From: Primulina eburnea
Lineage: Eukaryota; Streptophyta; Magnoliopsida; Lamiales; Gesneriaceae
Reading direction: 5' to 3'
Length of the DNA: 64,000 nucleotides
Assembly (NCBI RefSeq): GCF_022965805.1
Contig: NW_027331242.1
Location: 36,001 to 100,000 of the forward strand
Shown here: positions 14,257-25,317 of the stretch, in pieces
Layout: the number at the start of each line of letters is the position of its first letter
How positions within the stretch are numbered: position 1 is the stretch's first letter
Position numbers and translations under genes: made by a program
The notes under the pieces: model-generated
What the model was told of the DNA's origin: nothing
The model's input: the letters and a program-made list of their open reading frames with translations, nothing else
Databases searched by the model: none

Positions 14257-14480
14257 GCACCCGCGCTCTTAACTGGAGTGCCCCCGCGGTGTACTGTGCT
14301 GTTTTGGAGTTGGAATGCCGTGAGCACACCGCACCCGCGGTGATGTAGAGACCGCCCCTGCGGTAAAGACCGCACCCGCGCTGCTTGCGTCGCCGCACCC
14401 GCGCTGTTCGTGTTCCAGAATTTTTGAGTATGCCGTAACCATTGCGCACCCGCGGTTCTTAGAGGAGCGCACCCGCGGTG
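14257..14480 (+). repeat. GC-rich short-repeat cluster in 5' LTR (8 copies of GCACCCGCGGTG-like motif)
   Basis: Eight variants of a 11-12-bp motif occur at about 14257, 14280, 14331, 14354, 14372, 14395, 14446 and 14469. Forms are GCACCCGCGCT, GCCCCCGCGGTG, GCACCCGCGGTG and GCCCCTGCGGT. Spacing is irregular (about 18-51 bp). The cluster stands out as CpG-rich within an AT-rich LTR. Repeated short motifs in U3 are often transcription-factor or silencing targets, but that role is inference here. Confidence 0.85.
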
Positions 14481-15335
14481 AAGGTATGGGCGAGTTTTAA
14501 GCTACTTTTTGGAGTGGTTGGCCATACTTTCCCTTTCTTTTCTCCTCCATTCTCGACTTTTCTCTCCATTTCAAGGGTTTTCAGTCATTTCTTTCCTTTC
14601 CTATCTTCGATTCAGGCGTTTGTTTGGAATTTTGACTTGAGTTCGACGTTCTCCTTGGTGCTAGGAAGCTTGGGTAAGCTTTTGGTGCGATTCTGTTAAG
14701 GTTGTAAATTAAGAGTTGTTTAGGTTGGTTGTTTATGTGGATTTATGGATTATTTAGCTTGTAATCTTGGATATTTAGTTGATATTGGTGTTATTTGTGG
14801 ATTATTTGTTGTAGGTGGTGATCAAGAGCTAAGTTGAGGTGTTTGTTGTGGTTTGTAAGTGGAATTTCATTCCTTTTTGCTCACATGATTATATATGTAT
14901 GTGTTTCAAAGAGTTTATTGTGTTATTCCCTTTCATTTGATCCATAGTATGTATTGTTATATGTATTGGAGGCATTGTATGTCTCATTATTGATTAAAGG
15001 GAATACAAAGAGATATATAGAGTTCAAAGTGATTGTTAAAACCAGAGAAGAGTTTAAATGTTTTCGGATTGATAAATATATAGTCAGATATTGCATGCAA
15101 TATTAGATGATCATCGCCTATAGGCTTATATCCCTCAGAGTTATCGGTATTTATATCGATTTGGGATACGAGCACCCCAGAGCAGAGATACTATTGATAT
15201 CAATCCCCAGAGCAAAAGAGAAATACCATCATATTTTTATGCTATTGCTATGTTATTGATATTCAGAGTTTACAGTTCAGAGTTGATGGTATTTATGATT
15301 TCAAAGATATGTTTTACAGAGTTATTGTTCATTGT

Positions 15336-15343
15336 TATATAAG
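15336..15343 (+). promoter_or_regulatory. Candidate TATA box of 5' LTR
   Basis: TATATAAG lies about 295 bp before the LTR end, a plausible place for the U3/R promoter of a plant LTR retrotransposon. Other AT-rich TATA-like strings occur upstream (near 14890, 15013 and 15075), so this choice is tentative. The same string is in the 3' LTR. Confidence 0.45.
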
Positions 15344-15643
15344 AGTTCCACTTGCTGAGATTTATTCTCATTCCAGTTATTTTTCATGTGATGCAGATCA
15401 GAGTGGTGCCTCGGGACGTTGACTATGGATTGGGGGTCATATGCATACACCGTTGGAAGGATGATTTTGGCATGATCATAGGAATGATGTTTTGTTTTTG
15501 TTATGTCATTTAAATGATCATGTATTTATTTTGTAAAGATATTTGATAAAATGTATTTTGAAACTCCTTCCGTATATTTTAAAGAGAAAATTTTATTTCC
15601 GCTGCGTATTTATTTTAAAAGAGGATCGGGGTGTCACATTTAG

Positions 15644-15655
15644 TGGTATCAGAGC
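15644..15655 (+). other. Primer-binding site (initiator tRNA-Met type)
   Basis: TGGTATCAGAGC starts 5 bp after the LTR end. It matches the usual plant retrotransposon PBS complementary to the 3' end of initiator methionyl tRNA over 12 bases, then diverges (GG where the standard continues CA). This is where minus-strand DNA synthesis would be primed. The sequence from here to the gag start at 15775 is untranslated leader with nothing else recognisable. Confidence 0.93.
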
Positions 15656-15774
15656 GGTGTTCTTCGGACCAATGCATATGACTTCGTCTACATTCAACTG
15701 TCTGGGTATGTTTTCTTTGCATCTATCTATTGTTATGTATTGATTGGTGTCTTGTGAGCATTGTAGAGTAGAGG

Positions 15775-18405
15775 ATGCCTCCTAAGCGTAAGGCGTCAGA
15801 GGGGGAGGATAGTTCGTCCTCGAGAGTTGTCGACGAGTTCGGCAAGTTACTGAAGGAGCAGGCTAAGGTTCACAGTGAGCAGATCCAGCAGTTGCTTAGA
15901 CTGCAAGGAGCAGGCCAGGGCAGAGGCCAAGGTAGAGGGCAGGTTGCTCCAGCTGCAGTTGGTTCTGATGCTATCTTTTCTGCGTTTAAGAGGATGGATC
16001 CACCCGAGTTTCCAGGCAGCTCCGATCCTTTAGCTGCAGTAGAGTGGGTCAAGGCTTTGGAGGCGATTTTTGATCATCTCCACTATGAGGACAGAGATCG
16101 TATCAGTTGTGCTGTTTTTATGCTGGTTAAAGCTGCACGTTTGTGGTGGAATGCGACCAAGGTTGGCATTGATGTTTCTACTTTGAAGTGGTCTGAGTTT
16201 ACTGAGCTTTTCTACGATAAGTACTTTCCTGATGCACTGCGTGCGAGGAAGGTTACAGAGTTCTTGGAGCTTCGTCAGGGGAGCTTGAATGTAGATGAGT
16301 ATATTCTCAGGTTCGAGGAGGGTTGCCTATTTGCTCCGTACATTGCTACCAGTGATAAAGATAAAGGCGCTCACTTCATTCGAGGCCTTAGAGCGGAGAT
16401 CAGGCGTGATATCAATATGTCCAAGGCTGTTACTTTCAAGGAGATTGTGTCCAAGGCGTTGCTAGCAGAGCAGGACGAGAAGGATATCGCCAGGGAGAGA
16501 CAGGCGAGGCACCAGGCTAGTGTTCAAAGAGGCCAGAGTTCAGGTCAGCGTGGCAGAGATCGATTCAAGGGGAAGGGCAAGGTGGATCAGAGTCCTAGGC
16601 CACCGTCAGTGCCAGTTGCTCCGTCTGATTCTGAGAGATCTTTGTGTCCCAAGTGTGGCAGACCTCATCGTGGAGAGTGTAGATTTGGCACTCGTTCTTG
16701 CTATCGTTGTGGCATGCCAGGCCATATTTCCAGAGATTGTCCTAAGGGAGCTAGCCAGGAGAAGGTGCAGGGTCGTATCTTTTCGATGACTAAGGAAGGT
16801 ATTAATCGTAATTCTTCTGTAATCTCTAGTTCCATTTTAATTTCAGGCAGAGTAGCTACTACTTTGATTGATACTGGTGCTACTCATTCTTTTATGTCTG
16901 AATTGTTTTTGAGATCTTTGGGTATAGTTCCTTCTGTTATTCCCCTTCAGCTTAGTGTTGTTTTGCCTTCGGGAGATGTTTTGTGCCCGACCTCCATAGT
17001 GTATGCGTGCCCCGTTCGTTTTGTTGATCGAGAGGTCTTTGCTGATTTGATTGTGATCCCGATGGTTGCCTTTGATGTTATTCTTGGCATGGATTGGCTG
17101 TCGACCTATCGTGCTGTTATTGATTGCGTTGCTAAGACGGTGACTTTTGCAGATGATGGCCAGGGAGGAGTTCTCGCCAGCTCAGGTACTTCGCTGGTCC
17201 TTCCTTTTATTTCGTGTCTTGATGCTGAGAGGCTATTGTGTAGAGGTTGTGATGTTTTTCTGGCATCTGTTGTGGATGTTGATAGAATGATTAAGTTGAA
17301 TATTGATGATATTGATGTGGTGAGGGAGTTTGCGGATGTGTTTGAGGATGACGTTCCGGGTTTGCCGCCGGATAGGGATGTAGAGTTTGTTATTGATCTT
17401 GCTCCAGGTACGGTTCCTATTTCTAAGGCTCCGTATAGGATGGCTCCTACCGAGATGAAAGAGTTGAAGATGCAGTTGCAGGATCTTCTAGATAAGGGTT
17501 TCATTCGTCCGAGTTCTTCGCCTTGGGGAGCTCCGGTTCTATTTGTTAAGAAGAAGGACGGGTCTTTGCGTCTGTGTATAGATTACAGAGAGCTCAACAA
17601 AGTGACGATCAAGAACAAGTATCCGTTGCCACGGATTGACGATCTATTTGACCAACTCCAGGGTGCCACTGTTTTCTCGAAGATTGATCTTCGGTCTGGC
17701 TACTATCAGTTGAAGGTTAGGGAGTCTGATATCCCTAAGACGGCTTTCAGGACCAGGTATGGTCACTATGAGTTTCTCGTGATGTCTTTTGGTTTGACCA
17801 ATGCCCCTTCTGTTTTCATGGACCTGATGAACCGTGTGTTCAAGCCGTATTTGGATAGCTTCGTCATTGTCTTTATCGACGATATCTTGATCTATTCCAA
17901 GACCAGAGAGCTTCATTCAGAGCATCTCAGAGTTGTTCTCCAGTTGTTGAGAGAGCGGAGGTTGTTTGCCAAGTTGAAGAAGTGTGAGTTTTGGTTGGAT
18001 CAGATTTCTTTTCTAGGCCATGTCGTTTCGAGGGATGGCATTGCTGTTGATCCGATGAAGATAGAGGCGATTCAGAAGTGGCCTATTCCTACGACTGTTT
18101 CAGAGGTACGCAGTTTCCTTGGTTTGGCGGGTTATTATCGTCGTTTCATTTCGGATTTTTCCAAGATTGCCCTGCCATTGTCCAATCTGACGAGGAAGAC
18201 TGTGAAGTTCGAGTGGTCTGTAGATTGCCAGAGCGCATTTCAGGAGTTGAAGGATAGATTGACGTCAGCTCCTATTCTCGCATTGCCCAGTGGTTCAGAG
18301 GACTTTGTTGTCTTTACCGATGCATCGAAGAAGGGTCTCGGTGCAGTGTTGATGCAGAGAGGTAAGGTCATTGCCTATGCTTCTCGTCAGTTGAAGGATT
18401 ACTAG
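15775..18405 (+). CDS. Gag-protease-RT part of LTR retrotransposon polyprotein, ends at premature TAG
   Basis: This 876-residue frame starts at an ATG (MPPKRKAS) 120 bp after the PBS. Residues about 70-245 are the retrotransposon Gag domain ([17 protein letters not shown]). C291-C302 is a degenerate zinc knuckle (CX2CX3HX3C), and C309-C322 is a canonical CCHC knuckle (CX2CX4HX4C). The aspartic protease active site is DTG at 366-368. Reverse transcriptase spans about 530-750 with the FIDD active site at 700-703. RNase H begins at about 840 with catalytic D849. The frame then meets TAG at codon 877, inside RNase H. The next codons continue in the same frame, so this is a truncated part of one gag-pol polyprotein. 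Such proteins build the cytoplasmic virus-like particle and copy the RNA to DNA. All active-site motifs before the stop are intact. Confidence 0.93.
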   Translation: MPPKRKASEGEDSSSSRVVDEFGKLLKEQAKVHSEQIQQLLRLQGAGQGRGQGRGQVAPAAVGSDAIFSAFKRMDPPEFPGSSDPLAAVEWVKALEAIFDHLHYEDRDRISCAVFMLVKAARLWWNATKVGIDVSTLKWSEFTELFYDKYFPDALRARKVTEFLELRQGSLNVDEYILRFEEGCLFAPYIATSDKDKGAHFIRGLRAEIRRDINMSKAVTFKEIVSKALLAEQDEKDIARERQARHQASVQRGQSSGQRGRDRFKGKGKVDQSPRPPSVPVAPSDSERSLCPKCGRPHRGECRFGTRSCYRCGMPGHISRDCPKGASQEKVQGRIFSMTKEGINRNSSVISSSILISGRVATTLIDTGATHSFMSELFLRSLGIVPSVIPLQLSVVLPSGDVLCPTSIVYACPVRFVDREVFADLIVIPMVAFDVILGMDWLSTYRAVIDCVAKTVTFADDGQGGVLASSGTSLVLPFISCLDAERLLCRGCDVFLASVVDVDRMIKLNIDDIDVVREFADVFEDDVPGLPPDRDVEFVIDLAPGTVPISKAPYRMAPTEMKELKMQLQDLLDKGFIRPSSSPWGAPVLFVKKKDGSLRLCIDYRELNKVTIKNKYPLPRIDDLFDQLQGATVFSKIDLRSGYYQLKVRESDIPKTAFRTRYGHYEFLVMSFGLTNAPSVFMDLMNRVFKPYLDSFVIVFIDDILIYSKTRELHSEHLRVVLQLLRERRLFAKLKKCEFWLDQISFLGHVVSRDGIAVDPMKIEAIQKWPIPTTVSEVRSFLGLAGYYRRFISDFSKIALPLSNLTRKTVKFEWSVDCQSAFQELKDRLTSAPILALPSGSEDFVVFTDASKKGLGAVLMQRGKVIAYASRQLKDY
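18403..18405 (+). other. In-frame amber stop interrupting gag-pol
   Basis: A single TAG separates two halves that are otherwise in one frame (15775-18402 and 18406-20205). It lies in RNase H, between catalytic D849 and E886. In the family the frame is normally open through this conserved stretch, so a point mutation is the simplest reading. The context TAC TAG AAG does not resemble the well-known CAA-type readthrough context following TAG, so programmed suppression is less likely but not excluded. Confidence 0.9.
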
Positions 18406-20205
18406 AAGAATTATCCGACGCATGATTTAGAGTTGGCAGCTGTGGTTTTCGCCTTGAAGATTTGGAGACACTACTTGTATGGCGAAAAGTGTGAGATCTT
18501 CACAGACCACAAGAGTTTGAAATATCTGTTTTCTCAGAGAGAGCTCAATATGCGGCAGAGGAGGTGGTTAGAGCTGGTCAAAGATTACGATGTGACTATC
18601 AGTTATCACCCAGGGAAGGCGAATGTTGTGGCTGATGCTTTAAGCCGCAAGTCGAGTGTTTCATTGAGTTCTTTGATTCAGAGACCGTTGCTGATGGATT
18701 TGCAGAGAGAGGAGATTGATCTGGTGATTCCAGGCACCATTGCTCGTCTTTCAGCGTTAGTTATTCGATCTTCATTGACGGACAGGATTCGTAGAGAGCA
18801 GTCGACTGATGTTCAGTTGACAGAGTTGAGAGATAGAGCAGAGATTAGAGGTAATTCAGAGTTTGCCTTGAATGGTGATGGTTTGGTGACTTTCAGAGGT
18901 CGTATTTGTGTTCCTGTTGGCGATGATATTCGTAGAGATATTCTGACAGAGGCTCATACCGCGCCGTATTCGATTCATCCAGGCAGTACGAAGATGTATC
19001 AGGATCTTCGTCGACTCTACTGGTGGCCAGGTATGAAGAAGGATGTTGCCGTGTTCATTTCTCAGTGCCTTACTTGTCAGCAGGTGAAGATTGAGCACCA
19101 GAGACCTGCTGGGACATTGTTGTCGTTGCCGATTCCTCAGTGGAAGTGGGAGCATATTACGATGGATTTCGTGACTGGTCTTCCCAGAGTGCAGAGAGGT
19201 TTCAATTCTATTTGGGTTATCGTTGATAGATTGACTAAGTCAGCGCACTTTCTTCCAGTCAAGACGACGTATTCGATGAACCAGTATGCCGAGGACTACA
19301 TAGCAGAGATTGTCAGACTTCATGGTGTCCCTGTGTCGATCGTGTCTGATCGTGACCCCAGATTTACTTCAGAGTTTTGGAAGAGTTTGCACAGAGCTAT
19401 GGGTTCGCGATTAGCGTTCAGTACAGCCTATCATCCTCAGAGTGATGGTCAGTCAGAGAGAGTCATTCAGATTCTTGAGGATATGCTCAGAGCGTGTACT
19501 ATTGACTTTCCAGGTAGCTGGGATTCTTTGTTGCCTTTGGTTGAGTTCACTTATAATAATAGCTACCAAGCGACGATTGGCATGGCACCGTATGAGGCAC
19601 TTTATGGCAGGAAGTGCAGATCGCCCTTGTATTGGGACGAGGTTGGTGAGAGGAAGATGTTGGGACCAGAGTTGGTCCAGCAGACTGCTGATGTTGTTGC
19701 TGTTATCAGAGAAAGGATGAAGACTGCCCAGTCCAGACAGAAGAGCTATGCAGATGTTCGTCGCAGACCTTTGCAGTTCGAGGTTGGCGACCATGTGTTT
19801 CTGAAGATAGCACCTCTCAAAGGTGTGATGAGATTTGGTAAGAAGGGCAAGTTGAGTCCTAGATTTATTGGTCCATTCGAGATATTGGACAGAGTTGGCG
19901 ATCGAGCCTACAGATTAGCCCTACCTCCAGATCTTGACAGAGTTCATAATGTGTTTCACGTTTCGATGCTCAGGAAGTATGTTGCAGATCCTTCCCATGT
20001 TCTACGCCATGAGCCATTGGACTTGACGCCGAATTTGACATATCAAGAGATTCCGATTCAGATTTTGGATCGCACAGTTAGAGTTCTGAGGAACAAAGAG
20101 ATCGGCATTGTCAAAGTTCTTTGGAGGAACCATTTGTTAGAGGAGGCTACGTGGGAACCAGAGGATGAGATGAGAGAGAAGTATCCTGAGTTGTTCGTGC
20201 CGTGA
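18406..20205 (+). pseudogene. RNase H-integrase-chromodomain-like part of the polyprotein, downstream of the TAG
   Basis: This in-frame continuation (polyprotein residues 878-1476) ends at a TGA (20203-20205). It has no start of its own and would be made only by readthrough, so it is disabled in the copy as seen. RNase H residues E886, D911 and D954 are present. The integrase N-terminal zinc finger has H1061, H1068, C1098 and C1101. The integrase core has D1131, D1192 and E1228 with exact DD35E spacing. A GPF motif lies at 1366-1368. The tail at about 1424-1474 ([17 protein letters not shown]...EATWEPE) is chromodomain-like, a module that in chromoviruses directs insertion to heterochromatin. 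Unlike the satellite relics, this integrase keeps the second Asp in a SDRD context. Its flanking motifs ([28 protein letters not shown]) are clearly of another lineage. Confidence 0.9.
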
Positions 20206-20232
20206 CGTCAATTTCGCGGACGAAATTCCCTT
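20206..20232 (+). other. Short 3' untranslated spacer before the polypurine tract
   Basis: These 27 bp between the gag-pol stop and the polypurine tract (CGTCAATTTCGCGGACGAAA…) resemble the compact 3' end of Del/Tekay-type elements. No other reading frame or structure is seen. Confidence 0.6.
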
Positions 20233-20244
20233 AAGGGGGGGAGA
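20233..20244 (+). other. Polypurine tract
   Basis: AAGGGGGGGAGA ends one base before the 3' LTR. It is the expected primer site for plus-strand DNA synthesis in LTR retrotransposons. Its position next to the LTR start fixes the LTR boundary at 20246. Confidence 0.93.
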
Positions 20245-20448
20245 TTGTAATAGCCGAGCCCGGTGTACGGTACGATTTAAGTTTCGTTTGTTATTTTGGG
20301 ATATTTGATTAGATGTTCAGAGTTGTATTTTAGGGCTATAGTATTGTTAGTTTTATTGTCTTGAGGTGTTGGTTGATGTTGGTTGTTCGTTTCAGAGTGT
20401 CGGTTCGATTCTAGTTGCTTGGGAATAGTGCTTTGCCGTGACCTGAGT

Positions 20449-20672
20449 GCACCCGCGCTCTTAACTGGAGTGCCCCCGCGGTGTACTGTGCTGTTTTGGA
20501 GTTGGAATGCCGTGAGCACACCGCACCCGCGGTGATGTAGAGACCGCCCCTGCGGTAAAGACCGCACCCGCGCTGCTTGCGTCGCCGCACCCGCGCTGTT
20601 CGTGTTCCAGAATTTTTGAGTATGCCGTAACCATTGCGCACCCGCGGTTCTTAGAGGAGCGCACCCGCGGTG
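20449..20672 (+). repeat. GC-rich short-repeat cluster in 3' LTR
   Basis: This is the copy of the 14257-14480 cluster. It has the same eight GCACCCGCGGTG-like motifs and no difference from the 5' copy within the cluster. Confidence 0.85.
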
Positions 20673-21527
20673 AAGGTATGGGCGAGTTTTAAGCTACTTT
20701 TTGGAGTGGTTGGCCATACTTTCCCTTTCTTTTCTCCTCCATTCTCGACTTTTCTCTCCATTTCAAGGGTTTTCAGTCATTTCTTTCCTTTCCTATCTTC
20801 GATTCAGGCGTTTGTTTGGAATTTTGACTTGAGTTCGACGTTCTCCTTGGTGCTAGGAAGCTTGGGTAAGCTTTTGGTGCGATTCTGTTAAGGTTGTAAA
20901 TTAAGAGTTGTTTAGGTTGGTTGTTTATGTGGATTTATGGATTATTTAGCTTGTAATCTTGGATATTTAGTTGATATTGGTGTTATTTGTGGATTATTTG
21001 TTGTAGGTGGTGATCAAGAGCTAAGTTGAGGTGTTTGTTGTGGTTTGTAAGTGGAATTTCATTCCTTTTTGCTCACATGATTATATATGTATGTGTTTCA
21101 AAGAGTTTATTGTGTTATTCCCTTTCATTTGATCCATAGTATGTATTGTTATATGTATTGGAGGCATTGTATGTCTCATTATTGATTAAAGGGAATACAA
21201 AGAGATATATAGAGTTCAAAGTGATTGTTAAAACCAGAGAAGAGTTTAAATGTTTTCGGATTGATAAATATATAGTCAGAGATTGCATGCAATATTAGAT
21301 GATCATCGCCTATAGGCTTATATCCCTCAGAGTTATCGGTATTTATATCGATTTGGGATACGAGCACCCCAGAGCAGAGATACTATTGATATCAATCCCC
21401 AGAGCAAAAGAGAAATACCATCATATTTTTATGCTATTGCTATGTTATTGATATTCAGAGTTTACAGTTCAGAGTTGATGGTATTTATGATTTCAAAGAT
21501 ATGTTTTACAGAGTTATTGTTCATTGT

Positions 21528-21535
21528 TATATAAG
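21528..21535 (+). promoter_or_regulatory. Candidate TATA box of 3' LTR
   Basis: TATATAAG at the position equivalent to 15336 in the 5' LTR. If active, it would drive outward transcription into satellite arm 2, antisense to the integrase relics. Confidence 0.4.
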
Positions 21536-21830
21536 AGTTCCACTTGCTGAGATTTATTCTCATTCCAGTTATTTTTCATGTGATGCAGATCAGAGTGGTG
21601 CCCCGGGACGTTGACTGTGGATTGGGGGTCATATGCATACACCGTTGGAAGGATGATTTTGGCATGATCATAGGAATGATGTTTTGTTTTTGTTATGTCA
21701 TTTAAATGATCATGTATTTATTTTGTAAAGATATTTGATGAAATGTATTTTGAAACTCCTTCCGTATATTTTAAAGAGAAAATTTTATTTCCGCTGCGTA
21801 TTTATTTTAAAAGAGGATCGGGGTGTCACA

Positions 21831-21835
21831 TAGCC
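21831..21835. repeat. Target-site duplication TAGCC, right copy
   Basis: Matches 14049-14053 and directly follows the terminal CA of the 3' LTR. Confidence 0.97.
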
Positions 21836-22072
21836 CATAAATTATTCCAAAAGTAACTCGAAAATTTAACATTGCAACAAGAAACAATAGTCCCAGGCAT
21901 GCCATGCAACCTAGCGACTTCTCTAAAGAACAAATCCGCAATGTTTGAAGCATCATCGGTTTTATGACAAGCTATAAAAAGTGCCATCTTAGAGATTCTA
22001 TCCACAACAACTAAAATAGAATCCCTCCTCTTCTTAGGCCTAGGCAACCCCAAACTAAAGTCCATAGAAATG

Positions 22073-22406
22073 TCAATCCAAGTTCCTTTTAAGAATAGCA
22101 CGCAAAAGTGTTCCCAAAGTTATATGGACAACTTCAGTTTGTCCATCCGTTTGAGGATGACAAGTAGTAGAAAACAACAATTTTGTGCCAAGTTTAGCCC
22201 ATAAATTATTCCAAAAGTAACTCAAAAATCTAACATTGCGACGAGAAACAATAGTCCTAGGCATGCCATGCAACCTAGCGACTTCTCTAAAGAACAAATC
22301 CGCAATGTTTGAATGTGCCATCTTAGAGAATCTATCCACAACTACAAAAATAAAATCCCTCCTCTTCTAAGGCCTAGGCAACCCCAAACTAAAGTCCATA
22401 GAAATG
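22073..22406 (-). repeat. 334-bp monomer with 30-bp in-frame deletion (copy 1 of 7)
   Basis: TTTGAATGTGCC replaces a normal stretch at about 22312. Thirty bases between TTTGA and ATGTGCC are missing, which removes 10 codons of the relic protein ([10 protein letters not shown] region; MAHSNIAD results). The identical junction appears in six other monomers, so all descend from one deletion event. Confidence 0.92.
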
Positions 22407-24225
22407 TCAATCCAAGTTCTTTTTAAGAATAGCACGCAAAAGTGTTCCCAAAGTTTTATTGACAACTTCAGTTTGTCCATCTGTTTGAGAATGACAACTA
22501 GTAGAAAACAACAATTTTGTGCCAAGTTTAGCCCGTAAATTTTTCCAAAAGTGACTAAAAAATTTAACATTGCGACGAGAAACAATAGTCCTAGGCATAC
22601 CATGCAACCTAGCGAATTCTCTAAAGAACAAATCCGCAATGTTTGAAGCATCATTGGTTTCATGACAAGCTATAAAATGTGCCATCTTAGAGAATCTATC
22701 CACAACTACAAAAATAGAATCCCTCCTCTTCTTAGGCCTAGGCAACCCCAAACTAAAGTCCATAGAAATGTCAATTCAAGTTCTTTTTAAGAATAGCACG
22801 CAAAAGTGTTCCCAAAGTTTTATTGACAACTTCAGTTTGTCAATCTGTTTGAGAATGACAAGTAGTAGAAAACAACAATTTTTTGCCAAATTTAGCCCAT
22901 AAATTATTCCAAAAGTAACTCAAAAATTTAACATTGCGACGAGAAACAATAGTCCTAGGCATGCCATGCAACCTAGCGACTTCTCTAAAGAACAAATCCG
23001 TAATGTTTGAAGCATCATCGGTTTCATGACACGCTATAAAATGTGCCATCTTAGAGAATCTATCCACAACTACAAAAATAGAATCCCTCCTCTTCTTAGG
23101 CCTAGACAACTCCAAACTAAAGTCCATAGAAATGTCAATCCAAGTTCCTTTTAAGAATAGCACGCAAAAGTGTTCCCAAAGTTATATGGACAACTTCAGT
23201 TTGTCCATCCGTTTGAGGATGACAAGTAGTAGAAAAAAACAATTTTGTGCCAAGTTTAGCCCATAAATTATTCCAAAAGTAACTCAAAAATCTAACATTG
23301 CGACGAGAAACAATAGTCCTAGGCATGCCATGCAACCTAGCGACTTCTCTAAAGAACAAATCCGCAATGTTTGAAGCATCATCGGTTTTATGACAAGCTA
23401 TAAAATGTGCCATCGTAGAGAATCTATCCAAAACAACAAAAATAGAATCCCTCCTCTTCTTATTCCTAGGCAACCCCAAACTAAAGTCCATAGAAATGCC
23501 AATCCAAGTTCCTTTTAAGAATAGCACGAAAAAGTGTTCCCAAAGTTCTATTGACAACTTCAGTTTGTCCATCCGTTTGAGGATGACAAGTAGTAGAAAC
23601 TAACAATTTTGTGCCAAGTTCAGCCCATAAATTATTCCAAAAGTAACTTAAAAATTTAACATTGCGACGAGAAACAATAGTCCTAGGCATGCCATACAAC
23701 CTAGCGACTTCTCTAAAGAACAAATCCGCAATATTTGAAGCATCATCGGTTTCATGACAATCTATAAAATGTGCCATCTTAGAGAATCTTTCCACAACTA
23801 CAAAAATAGAATCCCTCCTCTTCTTAGGCCTAGGCAACCCCAAACTAAAGTCCATAGAAATGTCAATCCAAGTTCTTTTTAAGAATAGCACGCAAAAGTG
23901 TTCCCAAAGTTTTATTGACAACTTCAGTTTGTCCATCTGTTTGAGAATGACAAGTAGTAGAAAACAACAATTTTTTGCCAAGTTTAGCCCGTAAATTTTT
24001 CCAAAAGTGACTCAAAAATTTAACATTGCGACGAGAAACAATAGTCTAGGCATACCATGCAACCTAGCGAATTCTCTAAAGAACAAATCCGCAATGTTTG
24101 AAGCATCATCGGTTTCATGACAAGCTATAAAATGTGCCATCTTAGAGAATCTATCCACAACTACAAAAATAGAATCCCTCCTCTTCTTAGGCCTAGGCAA
24201 CTCCAAAATAAAGTCCAGAGAAATG

Positions 24226-24708
24226 TCAATCCAAGTTCTTTTTGAGAATAGCACGCAAAAGTGTTCCCAAAGTTTTATTGACAACTTCAGTTTGTCCATC
24301 CGTTTGAGGATGACAAGTAGTAGAAAACAACAATTTAGTGCCAAGTTCAGCCCATAAAGTCTTCCAAAAGTAACTCAAGAATTTAACATCGCGACCAGAA
24401 ACAATAGTTCTAGGCTTGCCAAGCAATCTAGCGACTTCTCTAAAGAACAAATCCGCAATGTTTGAAGCATCATCGGTTTTATGACAAGCTATAAAATGTG
24501 CCATCTTAGAGAATCTATCCACAACAACAAAAATAGAATCCCTCCCCTTCTTTGTCCTAGGCAACCCCAAAATAAAGTCCATAGAAATGTCAATCCAAGT
24601 TCTTTTTAAGAATAGCACGCAAAGGTGTCCCCAAAGTTCTATTGACAACTTCAGTTTGTCCATCAGTTTGAGGATGACAAGTAGTAGAAAACAACAATTT
24701 TGCGCCAA
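24226..24708 (-). pseudogene. Representative family-I monomer frame: relic integrase core (GRD type)
   Basis: This 160-codon minus-strand frame shows how the array encodes relic protein. Residues 1-35 are an out-of-frame reading of the neighbouring monomer's 3' part (MAQNCC...). Residues 36-160 are the integrase core. D44 is the first catalytic Asp and E141 the catalytic Glu. Residue 105, where the second Asp belongs, is Gly (SGRD context). The distance from 105 to 141 still keeps DD35E spacing. Family-I markers are [22 protein letters not shown] and LWAELG. A stop follows after KKNLD because the next monomer is in the +1 frame. There is no zinc-binding HHCC domain and no C-terminal integrase domain, so this is a fragment of about 121 residues and not a functional enzyme. 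Frames of this kind recur throughout the array. Confidence 0.9.
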
Positions 24709-25317
24709 GTTCAGCCCATAAAGTATTCCAAAAGTAACTCAAGAATTTAACATCGCGACCAGAAACAATAGTCCTAGGCATGCCAAGCAACCTAGCGACT
24801 TCTCTAAAGAACAAATCGGCAATGTTTGAAGCATCATCCGTTTTATGACAAGCTATAAAAAGTGCCATCTTAGAGATTCTATCCACAACAACTAAAATAG
24901 AATCCCTCCTCTTCTTATTCCTAGGCAACCCCAAACTAAAGTCCATAGAAATGTCAATCCAAGTTCCTTTTAAGAATAGCACGCAAAAGTGTTTCCAAAA
25001 GTCTATGGACAACTTCAGTTTGTCCATCCATTTGAGGATGACAAGTAGTAGAAAACAACAATTTTGTGCCAAGTTTAGCCCATAAATTATTCCAAAAGTA
25101 ACTCAAAAATCTAACATTGCGACGAGAAACAATAGTCCTAGGCATGCCATGCAACCTAGCGACTTCTCTAAAGAACAAATCCGCAATGTTTGAAGCATCA
25201 TCGGTTTTATGACAAGCTATAAAATGTGCCATCGTAGAGAATCTATCCAAAACAACAAAAATAGAATCCCTCCTCTTCTTATTCCTAGGCAACCCCAAAC
25301 TAAAGTCCATAGAAATG

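Larger units (their letters stand above)
14054..15638 (+). repeat. 5' LTR (1585 bp)
   Basis: A direct repeat of 20246-21830, equal in length, with TG...CA ends. I find six differences from the 3' LTR, at 14140, 14219, 15089, 15411, 15425 and 15548 (four transitions, two transversions). The LTR is AT-rich apart from a CpG-rich repeat cluster at 14257-14480. It has a candidate TATA box near its 3' end, implying a long U3 of about 1.3 kb and a short R-U5. Small open frames inside it are not conserved genes. Confidence 0.97.
14054..21830 (+). mobile_element. Ty3/gypsy chromovirus-like LTR retrotransposon (Tekay/Del-like), near-intact, 7777 bp
   Basis: The element is complete in structure: 1585-bp LTRs beginning TGTAATAG and ending GTGTCACA, a 5-bp target duplication, a primer-binding site matching initiator tRNA-Met, a single gag-pol frame in the order gag, protease, RT, RNase H, integrase, and a G-rich polypurine tract. 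The Ty3/gypsy order (RT before integrase) and the C-terminal chromodomain-like segment after a GPF motif place it with plant chromoviruses, most like the Tekay/Del lineage. Its one visible coding defect is an in-frame TAG at 18403-18405. The two LTRs differ at 6 of 1585 positions (about 0.4%), so the insertion is recent. It is inserted opposite in sense to the integrase relics of the satellite. Lineage assignment rests on motif recall and was not tested with a tree. Confidence 0.96.
20246..21830 (+). repeat. 3' LTR (1585 bp)
   Basis: Same length and ends as the 5' LTR, offset by exactly 6192 bp with no indels. Differences are at 20332, 20411, 21281, 21603, 21617 and 21740. About 0.38% divergence corresponds to roughly 0.15-0.3 million years under commonly used plant LTR rates (1.3e-8 to 7e-9 per site per year). 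The age depends wholly on those assumed rates. Confidence 0.97.

Noticed and set aside
14085..14375. Small frames in both LTRs (96, 76, 67 and 73 codons)
   Set aside because: They are identical in both LTRs because the LTRs are near-identical. Their composition follows the GC-rich repeat cluster, and no protein similarity is recognised.
17106..17916. Minus-strand frames inside gag-pol
   Set aside because: They are shadows of the plus-strand polyprotein, which carries all recognisable motifs.
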